NCBI GenBank assembly: GCA_003142215.1
Contig: PLOT01000174.1
Span: 1-36,731, forward strand
Length of the DNA: 36,731 nt
Direction: 5' to 3'
Source of the DNA: Granulicella sp.
Lineage (GTDB): Bacteria > Acidobacteriota > Terriglobia > Terriglobales > Acidobacteriaceae
Within the stretch, counting starts at the first letter, position 1, and each line of letters opens with the position of its first letter. This document shows, in pieces, positions 1 to 6,734 of this stretch. The notes beneath the pieces were generated by a model. The model made no database searches and had not been told where the DNA came from. It was given only the letters and a program-made list of their open reading frames with translations. The position numbers were made by a program, and so were the translations under genes.

Positions 1-899
1 GCCGCCTCGATCACCAGCATCCCGTTGGGCAGCACCTCCACCACCTGCCCGCCCAGCGTCGTCGTCAGGCTGGAGTTGCTCGCGCTCGCGCCCTGCGCGT
101 TCAACGCCGACGCGGAGTTCTGGTTCACCAGGTTCTGCAGCGCGTTGCCCGAGTGCAGTGTCCCGATCAGCCCGGAGATCCCCGAGTTCGCACTCGTCGC
201 CCGCGAGTTCTTCACCGTCCCATCGGTCGATGCCGCCAGGTTCTCCGACACCACCACCGAGATCAGATCGTGCGGCCGCATCGCCCGCACATCGGTCGAC
301 ATCCGCGTCAACCGGCCCGATTCCGTCCAGATCGCGCCCGAGGTCGACTGCGCGGCCTTGTTCTCCAGCCGCACGCGCGTCAGATAAGCCTCCAGCGACG
401 AGGCTGCCGGATCGCTGCCCGCGCTCAGAGGTTTCGCGTTCGGTTTGGCCTTCGTCGCCGCAGGCACCACGGTCGCCGCAGGCACCGCAGTCGCCGCGCG
501 CTCCGCAGTCGCCGCGGGCAGCGCGGTTGTTACCGGCACCGTAGCCGCTACGAGAACGATGGGAGCTGTGGACGTCTGCCCCCAGACGCTCGAAGTCATC
601 AGTAGCACCAACAGCACGCCAAACCATCCAACCATGGCTCTCGCCAATCCAACCGGTCTCAATCCATCTGGTCTCAATCCATCCGACCCCATGCCATCTG
701 GCTTCAATTCAGGCCGGGACATCGTCATCCGTCCGGGGGCCGCGCTCTCCTGGGCTGGCAGCTTTACCTGACGATTCTGCTCGACGGCCCGCGACTGCAA
801 GAACAGCCGATGCAATTCCTCTCTCTCTTCCTCCGAGCCGCACTCTTTCAGTGCTGCGTTGTAGGCATCCATCGTCATCGGCCTCAGTCGTATCTTCAT
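1..899 (-). CDS. flgH: Flagellar L-ring protein FlgH, 3' end cut by window edge
   Basis: Minus frame reads ...LENKAAQSTSGAIWTESGRLTRMSTDVRAMRPHDLISVVVSENLAASTDG...GGQVVEVLPNGMLVIEA, FlgH-like. ATG at 899 overlaps the flgA stop (ATGA). Internal ATG near 632 precedes a signal-peptide-like MVGWFGVLLVLLMTSSVWG. Confidence 0.85.
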   Translation of the reverse strand, partial: MKIRLRPMTMDAYNAALKECGSEEEREELHRLFLQSRAVEQNRQVKLPAQESAAPGRMTMSRPELKPDGMGSDGLRPDGLRPVGLARAMVGWFGVLLVLLMTSSVWGQTSTAPIVLVAATVPVTTALPAATAERAATAVPAATVVPAATKAKPNAKPLSAGSDPAASSLEAYLTRVRLENKAAQSTSGAIWTESGRLTRMSTDVRAMRPHDLISVVVSENLAASTDGTVKNSRATSANSGISGLIGTLHSGNALQNLVNQNSASALNAQGASASNSSLTTTLGGQVVEVLPNGMLVIEA

Positions 900-1459
900 C
901 GTTCCATCTCCACGTCCCCGGCTCCGCGCACAATTCCACCGATGCGTTCCACCGTCATGCCCGAGTCCTCGCTCTGCCGCGCGATCTGCACCACCACGCG
1001 CTCCCCGCCGCGCGCCGATTGCTCCACCACGCCGCTCATCTCGATGCGCACCCTCTCATCCTGCGACCAAAGCCTTACGCGATCTCCCGCATGGACCAGC
1101 AATGGCTGCACTGTCAGCGCAACCTCCTTCGTCCCGGCCACTCCATCCCGCGCCGTCGTGCCCGCTCCCGCCGCACTCCCCGCAACCGATCGCGCCGGCC
1201 ACTCCGGGTGAGCGCACGCCTGGCGCATCTCCCAACCCCGTCCAAGCAGCACATCCCACTGCCGGGCCACCACTCGATAACCCTGCGCCCCGCATCCCGC
1301 CTGCACCGCCGCGACAGCCTGAGCCTGCGCGACAGCCGTCCCTGGCCACGCGACCGCGCACCCCGCCTGCAACATTCCCGTCAGTAACATTCCTGTCAGC
1401 AACATTCCCGTCAACAACATTCCCGTCAGCAACGCAGCACTGAACCCGCCTCGCCTCAT
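896..1459 (-). CDS. flgA: Flagella basal body P-ring formation protein FlgA
   Basis: Between flgG and flgH; signal peptide then ...RSVAGSAAGAGTTARDGVAGTKEVALTVQPLLVHAGDRVRLWSQDERVRIEMSGVVEQSARGGERVVVQIARQSEDSG, typical FlgA SAF-like C-terminus. Start MRRGGFSA preferred over the longer ORF start at 1519. Confidence 0.8.
   Translation of the reverse strand: MRRGGFSAALLTGMLLTGMLLTGMLLTGMLQAGCAVAWPGTAVAQAQAVAAVQAGCGAQGYRVVARQWDVLLGRGWEMRQACAHPEWPARSVAGSAAGAGTTARDGVAGTKEVALTVQPLLVHAGDRVRLWSQDERVRIEMSGVVEQSARGGERVVVQIARQSEDSGMTVERIGGIVRGAGDVEMER
1371..1430. repeat. Four tandem 15-bp units (aacattcccgtcagc) inside flgA signal peptide
   Basis: Read directly: 1371-1385, 1386-1400, 1401-1415, 1416-1430; encodes repeated LTGML. 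Confidence 0.95.
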
Positions 1460-1472
1460 CGCCAGCCTCCAA

Positions 1473-2261
1473 TCACCGCACCATGCCGTTGATCTGCGAG
1501 TACATGTCGTCGGCCACATGCACCACCTTCGAGTTGCTCTCGTACGCCCGCTGCGCCAGGATCATGTTGACGAACTCGGCCACCACATCCACGTTCGAGT
1601 TCTCCAGATAGCCCTGCTGCAGCATCCCCATTCCGCTGCTTCCTCCCGGCACGTCCGTGATCGCGTTGCCCGACGACGAGGTCGGCTGTAGCAGGTTTCC
1701 CCCCAGCGAGTTCAGCCCCCCCGGATTGGGGAACGTCGCCAACTGGATCGTCCCCAACTGGCTCGACACCGTCTGCCCCGGCAGCGTCGCCGATACGACG
1801 CCGTACTCCGAGATCGTCACATTCGTCGCATTCGATGGAATCGTCACCGCCGGCAGCAGTTGATTCCCGTTGGCATCCGTCACCACCCCAGCGTTGTTCA
1901 TGTTGAAGTTCCCATCGCGCGTATAGGCGATCGTCCCGTTGGGCAACTGCACCTGGAAGAACCCCGCCCCCTGGATCGCAAGGTCCAGTTGGTTCCCCGT
2001 CTGGGTGAAGTCGCCCTGAGTCATAATCACCTCGCTCGCGGTCGATTTGGTCCCAAGTCCGATCTGCAGTCCCGCAGCGGTCGTCGACGTGCTCGCCGCC
2101 GATCCTGGAGCCACCAGGTTCTGGTAGATCATGTCCTCGAACTGCATCTTGCGACTGCGAAAACCCGATGTCGCCGAGTTCGCCAGATTGTTGGCCACCG
2201 TATCCAGGTTGGCCTGCTGTGCGCTCATCCCGCTTGCCGCCGTGTACAATGCTCGTATCAT
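1473..2261 (-). CDS. flgG: Flagellar distal rod protein FlgG
   Basis: MIRALYTAASGMSAQQANLDTVANNLANSATSGFRSRKMQFEDMIYQ... and C-terminal YLENSNVDVVAEFVNMILAQRAYESNSKVV. Confidence 0.97.
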   Translation of the reverse strand: MIRALYTAASGMSAQQANLDTVANNLANSATSGFRSRKMQFEDMIYQNLVAPGSAASTSTTAAGLQIGLGTKSTASEVIMTQGDFTQTGNQLDLAIQGAGFFQVQLPNGTIAYTRDGNFNMNNAGVVTDANGNQLLPAVTIPSNATNVTISEYGVVSATLPGQTVSSQLGTIQLATFPNPGGLNSLGGNLLQPTSSSGNAITDVPGGSSGMGMLQQGYLENSNVDVVAEFVNMILAQRAYESNSKVVHVADDMYSQINGMVR

Positions 2262-2328
2262 CGCCCGCTCCCTCTTGCTCCGCTTCCCGCTGACCCCTTA
2301 CCCCTTACCCCTTACCCCTGTCTTTCCG

Positions 2329-3093
2329 CTAGACCCGCCCAAGTTCCTCCGTCGCCGTCTTGTCGAAGTCGTTGTAAAACACGCTCAACGCCTTCTGCAT
2401 CATCTCTCCCTGGCGCTGCACCAGGATCAGTTGCATCGTCCCATGCACCGCGTCCAGGTTCGCTCCCTCCAGCGCGCCCTGCTCCACCGGCGCCGACACC
2501 ACCGCCGGCTGCACTCCATCGGGCGCAGCGAACCGGTTTGTCCCCTGCGCCATCAGCTCTGTCCCGGCGGGAAATCCGAAAACGCCAACCTGTCCGGCAA
2601 TCGCGCTCACCCCTGCGCTCGTCACCGAGACGCTCCCGTCCGGCCCCACGTTGATCGTGCCGCTGGGAATCGTGATCGCCTGACCGCCGACGTCCAGCAC
2701 CGGCTCGCCCTCCGCCGTCTGGAGCACTCCCGTATCGGAGCGCAGAAACGCCCCATCCCGCGTATATTGCACGCCCTGGGCCGATTGAATCGCAAAAAAC
2801 CCCGGCCCGTTCAGCGCCATGTCCAGCGGATTGCCCGTCGCCGTCACGGTGCCCTGTCCCAGATCGATCCGGTTTCCGCCCAGCACGCCGAAGTCGTTGA
2901 CCGCGTCGCCCACCTGCGAGGGAGACTCCTCGTTCTCACTGCCCGCCAGAACGCTGCGGAAGTAGTCCCGCTGCGCGCGAAATCCCACCGTCCCGGCGTT
3001 CGCCAGATTGTTGGCTGCCGTATCCAGCGCCTGCGTCCGCGCCAGCAACCCGGTGTATGCGGCATAGAGCCCACTGTCCATGCCGTGGTTCAA
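2329..3093 (-). CDS. flgF: Flagellar proximal rod protein FlgF
   Basis: MDSGLYAAYTGLLARTQALDTAANNLANAGTVGFRAQRDYF...; FlgF-type rod protein. Alternative start at 3081. Confidence 0.9.
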   Translation of the reverse strand: MNHGMDSGLYAAYTGLLARTQALDTAANNLANAGTVGFRAQRDYFRSVLAGSENEESPSQVGDAVNDFGVLGGNRIDLGQGTVTATGNPLDMALNGPGFFAIQSAQGVQYTRDGAFLRSDTGVLQTAEGEPVLDVGGQAITIPSGTINVGPDGSVSVTSAGVSAIAGQVGVFGFPAGTELMAQGTNRFAAPDGVQPAVVSAPVEQGALEGANLDAVHGTMQLILVQRQGEMMQKALSVFYNDFDKTATEELGRV

Positions 3094-3212
3094 TGCACGT
3101 CGCGTGCCAATGAATGGATTGTCAGGTTAGAACGATGCAACGTGTGCGCAACTTTCGATCCGTTGCCGTTGCCTGTCTATTTTGTTTGTCATTCCGCAGC
3201 GCAGCCTATACC

Positions 3213-3258
3213 CCGTCATCCCGACCGGAAAGAATATGAATCCGTCATCCCGACCGGA
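3213..3258. repeat. Two direct copies of CCGTCATCCCGACCGGA
   Basis: Identical 17-mers at 3213-3229 and 3242-3258 in a noncoding spacer. Confidence 0.9.
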
Positions 3259-3510
3259 GGCGGCGTACTTTGCCGCCGCAGTGGAGGGACCCCCGCATTT
3301 CGTCGTTGCCGTTGCCTGTTCTTCGTTGTTGCCAGTCCCTGCTCGTCTGATTCTGCGCAGCCCACGGAAGTCGTCATTCCCCCCACGAGCCGTCATTCTG
3401 GCGCAGCCAGAATCTCCGTATTGGCCCTTGCCCTTGCTCTTGCCGGTCGCCGCCCGCTCCATCCTCATACCACACAGCTCATAGCCCATAGCTCGAACCG
3501 GAATAATCGC

Positions 3511-3602
3511 CGGGTGCCCCATCTTCGCCGCAGTCTCATCGCGGCTAAGGTGGGGCCTTACCGGGTGCCCCATCCATCGCAGTCTTATCGCGATGGGTGG
3601 GA
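3511..3602. repeat. Two REP-like hairpin units, CGGGTGCCCCATC...AGTCTYATC...GGTGGG
   Basis: Stem-loops at 3518-3554 and 3569-3601: different inner stem sequence, shared outer stem and 9-nt loop AGTCT(C/T)ATC. Confidence 0.85.
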
Positions 3603-3763
3603 TTCGACCCCCCGCAAAAACCCCAGCAAATCCCCTTGTCAAGACCCTCGAAGCCCCAAATTCCACCTAACTAACACCAACCAAACCACTTACCCAATAA
3701 AAATAGTTGGCATACTAGTTTCCCTCCACGGCGTATAATTAAATCAGTAAGCAAAACCACCGA

Positions 3764-3788
3764 AAGACCCGGCCAACCGCCGGGCCTT
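3764..3788. terminator. GC-rich hairpin, possible rho-independent terminator
   Basis: AAGACCCGGC-CAACC-GCCGGGCCTT: 10-bp stem with one mismatch; a weak T tract follows on either strand. Confidence 0.4.
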
Positions 3789-3833
3789 CGCATTTAACGC
3801 ACCAGTGGCCAGCGGCCCTCAACCATGACCACG

Positions 3834-3890
3834 AAGTCCAGACTAAGTCCAGACTTAAACCAGACTAAGTCCAGACAAGTCCAGACTTAA
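3834..3890. repeat. Tandem array of ~11-bp units AAGTCCAGACT
   Basis: aagtccagact|aagtccagact|taaaccagact|aagtccagac|aagtccagact|taa; each unit contains the inverted repeat AAGTC-CA-GACTT or a variant. Confidence 0.9.
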
Positions 3891-4228
3891 CATGCCTTTT
3901 TTGAAGACTTTAGTATTTTTTCGCACACAAAGGAAAATCCGCATGACCGAAGCAAACAAAACCACCCGGTTCTTCGCCTTTACTGACCCCTTACCACTGA
4001 CCCCTTACCACTGCCTCTTCGCCTTTTATACGTCTCACGCGCTTAGCGCGAGCTTAACCAGCACGTTTTGAATACTTTACGCTATTACCACCGGGGGGTA
4101 CACGCCATGACTGGCGCAATCGGGACCGCACCGGCCAACCCAGCTTCGCCCTCTGAACCCGCGCCCAAGCGCTTCCAGTGCCGCCGATTGCCCTGCCTGT
4201 GTGCCGTCTGTGAGAGGAAAGCATGAGT

Positions 4229-5194
4229 TCACTGTTCGTATCCCACCGTATAAATGCGGTCCACAACATCTTCCTTCGTCGCGGGAACGCCTCCATCGCG
4301 GGTGCTCATCGCGCCCATCTCCAGCCACATTCGCAGCCAGTAGAACCGATGCACCCGGACCAGCCGCGACGCCCTCGGCTTCAGCTTGCCCAGCGCCAGC
4401 GTTATTTTGCCCGATATGGACTCGATGTCCGGTACCTGTTCGAACGCCGCATCCACAAAGTCGCACTCGCGCAGACGCCGCCACGCTGTCTTCAACTGCC
4501 CTCCGTCGACCAGCCCGCTCTCCACCTTCAGCCCGCTCATGCGCTCCATGGCGAATGCCGCCGAAGCATCCATCTGGTCTTCAAACGCCAGATAAAGGAT
4601 GCGTCCCCCCGCGATCCGAAGCGGCAGCATTCCCACTCTCTTCACCAGTTCCCTGGGCGCAAGCAGGGCCATCGCCGCCGGATCGAATCCCTCCATCGGC
4701 AACACCGGGCAGTTCCACTGCAAACCCAGTGCGCGCGTGACACGTTCTTCCTTCAGCCCGCACTCAGCCACCAGCCAGCTTCCAATCCGGCCGCGTCCTG
4801 CACGCCGCTGCGCATCGAGCGCATGTTGCAATTGCGGCTGGGTGATCAGTCCCTGCGCCAGCAGGACCAGCCCAAGAGGGACCCGATGCAGATGCTGCCG
4901 GTCCTCTTCGGCAACGGCACTGTCCCCCAGCTCCCGCCGTACCGCGGCCTCCACCAAAGTCTGCACGCATTCGGCGCTGCATCCCCAGTGCCCTTCAAAC
5001 ACTGGCCGCCGCCGATCCTTCAACAACCTCAGCCAGCCTCGGGTACACGCCGGATTGCCGCACCCAGCCCGCTCGTTCCCCCATGCCGCAGCCCCATGTA
5101 CGTCACGCTCAGGCGCCGCACCCGCTGCGCCCGATGGCCGGTACACATCCCTCCCGATCTCCATCTTCATACCCAACCGATTCGCCATCGACAC
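4229..5194 (-). CDS. MshEN/GspE N-terminal-domain-like protein with N-terminal Cys4 cluster; no ATPase domain
   Basis: Contains CGNPACTRGWLRLLKDRRRPVFEGHWGCSAEC (CX4C...CX3C), then PLGLVLLAQGLITQPQLQHALDAQ and RIGSWLVAECGLKEERVTRALGLQ, resembling the paired 24-residue MshEN motifs. No Walker A. Confidence 0.75.
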   Translation of the reverse strand: MSMANRLGMKMEIGRDVYRPSGAAGAAPERDVHGAAAWGNERAGCGNPACTRGWLRLLKDRRRPVFEGHWGCSAECVQTLVEAAVRRELGDSAVAEEDRQHLHRVPLGLVLLAQGLITQPQLQHALDAQRRAGRGRIGSWLVAECGLKEERVTRALGLQWNCPVLPMEGFDPAAMALLAPRELVKRVGMLPLRIAGGRILYLAFEDQMDASAAFAMERMSGLKVESGLVDGGQLKTAWRRLRECDFVDAAFEQVPDIESISGKITLALGKLKPRASRLVRVHRFYWLRMWLEMGAMSTRDGGVPATKEDVVDRIYTVGYEQ

Positions 5195-5263
5195 CTCTAT
5201 CCCGGTCCACCGGCCACCTGCGCATCTGCCGGCCGCTCTCTGCCTGCCCCAGCCTCTACCCTC

Positions 5264-5581
5264 CTAGAACAGGCACCGTATGCTCTCCAGCCGCATCTGC
5301 GGTTCCGCCACTTCGGTCACCAACAGGGCAAAGTTGCCATTGACGATCACCACCTCGCCGCGGGCCATAATCCTGTCGCCAACCACCAGGTCCACCGGCT
5401 CTGCGACCTGCCGGTCGAGTTCCAGCACGTCTCCCGGCCCAAAGGCCAGTACCTCCTTCAGCGGCATCTCGCGAGAGCCAAACTGAAGCGTTGCGTCAAG
5501 CTCGATCTCCAGCAAAAGATCTCTCGCGGAAACCGCTGCCGGCTCCTGTTCTCCCGCCTGTTCTGCAATCGGTTCATCCAT
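5264..5581 (-). CDS. fliN: Flagellar motor switch protein FliN
   Basis: LLLEIELDATLQFGSREMPLKEVLAFGPGDVLELDRQVAEPVDLVVGDRIMARGEVVIVNGNFALLVTEV: canonical SpoA/FliN domain. Confidence 0.95.
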   Translation of the reverse strand: MDEPIAEQAGEQEPAAVSARDLLLEIELDATLQFGSREMPLKEVLAFGPGDVLELDRQVAEPVDLVVGDRIMARGEVVIVNGNFALLVTEVAEPQMRLESIRCLF

Positions 5582-5662
5582 CTTCCGTTCCTCCCGTCAG
5601 TTCATCCGTGCCGCAGGGTCAGATCTCGCCCGCTCTTGCGCGGCCTTCCGCCGATGTCTTGT

Positions 5663-6655
5663 CTAATCCATGCCCTGGCGTTGCGCGTCGTCCGTGTGTC
5701 CCTTCACCTGTGCGCCGCGATGTTCTCCGGAACGCACCGGCTGCGCATGAAAGATGGCGAGGCCACCCACCCGGAGCTCTGCCATGGCTTGACGCGGCAA
5801 CGGCAGCCGCAACACAGCGCCCGGCGCCATATCCGCCAAGACCCGCGCGTTCAAGTGCATGGTTGGAAACTGGAGCATAGCGCCAAACTGTGCCTCCTCC
5901 ATCAGGCTGGCCATCCTGGCGCGCGCCTCCGGCGTCCGTCGCCTCGGCCTGTCCCGCTCTGCAATCAGCCTGCGAAGAGTGGTATTCAACACCACCGCGG
6001 GCAGACAAAGATTCAGCGTCCCCTGCGCCTCCGGCATGCGTATCTCAAAGCTCATGCACAGCGTCTTCTCACTGAGCGGCATCAGCCGGGACACCTCCGC
6101 TTCCGGCTCTCTCCGTTCAAGCGCGAACTTCAACCCCACCGGTTGCCACGCGATCTTCAACTCGCGCACCACGATCTCCATCACCGATAGAAGGATGTCT
6201 TCTTCGATGTCCGTCGACTTGCGCAACGGCGCGGACCGGCCCACCCCGCCCAAAAGCAGATCGACCATCGGCGGCGCCATGGCCAGATCCATCTGCAGCA
6301 CACCCAATGCATCCAGCGGGTCCAGCCGCACCGAACACACATAGGCCAGCTCCGGTATCCGTTCCGTGAACTCCGAGTAAACCAGTTGTTCGGCCGAAAC
6401 CAGAGTCGTTCCGAACTCCGTACGCAGCCACGCACCCATGTTATGGGTCAGGTTGCGCGCAAACAGATCGTTCACCGTGCTGATCGCCTGCATCTGTTCC
6501 TGGTTGATCTGGCCCGCGCGATTGAAGTTGTACGCCGCATGTTTTCGCTCCGGCGTCGCCTCCTCCGATAGCGCTGCCACCTCTTCCTTCGCGGTATTTT
6601 CCCGGGACGACGCGAACATCGAGTCGATCTCGCTCTGGTCCAGATGCTTCTCCAT
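5663..6655 (-). CDS. fliM: Flagellar motor switch protein FliM
   Basis: N-terminal LDQSEIDSMF (CheY-binding-type peptide), then RKHAAYNFNRAGQINQEQMQAISTVNDLFARNLTHNMGAWLRTEF... Confidence 0.95.
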   Translation of the reverse strand: MEKHLDQSEIDSMFASSRENTAKEEVAALSEEATPERKHAAYNFNRAGQINQEQMQAISTVNDLFARNLTHNMGAWLRTEFGTTLVSAEQLVYSEFTERIPELAYVCSVRLDPLDALGVLQMDLAMAPPMVDLLLGGVGRSAPLRKSTDIEEDILLSVMEIVVRELKIAWQPVGLKFALERREPEAEVSRLMPLSEKTLCMSFEIRMPEAQGTLNLCLPAVVLNTTLRRLIAERDRPRRRTPEARARMASLMEEAQFGAMLQFPTMHLNARVLADMAPGAVLRLPLPRQAMAELRVGGLAIFHAQPVRSGEHRGAQVKGHTDDAQRQGMD

Positions 6656-6698
6656 CCCATTCCTCCAAATCCTTGTTTACACTCAGCCGTGGTAAATT

Positions 6699-6733
6699 CC
6701 TCGAACCTCGTACCTCGAACCTCGAACCTCGTT
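6699..6733. repeat. Five tandem heptamers CCTCGAA (variants CCTCGTA, CCTCGTT)
   Basis: cctcgaa cctcgta cctcgaa cctcgaa cctcgtt in the flhA-fliM spacer. Confidence 0.95.
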
Positions 6734-6734
6734 C

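Noticed and set aside
3213-3890. CRISPR array
   Set aside because: Repeats are too short, spacers are not regular and no cas genes are present.
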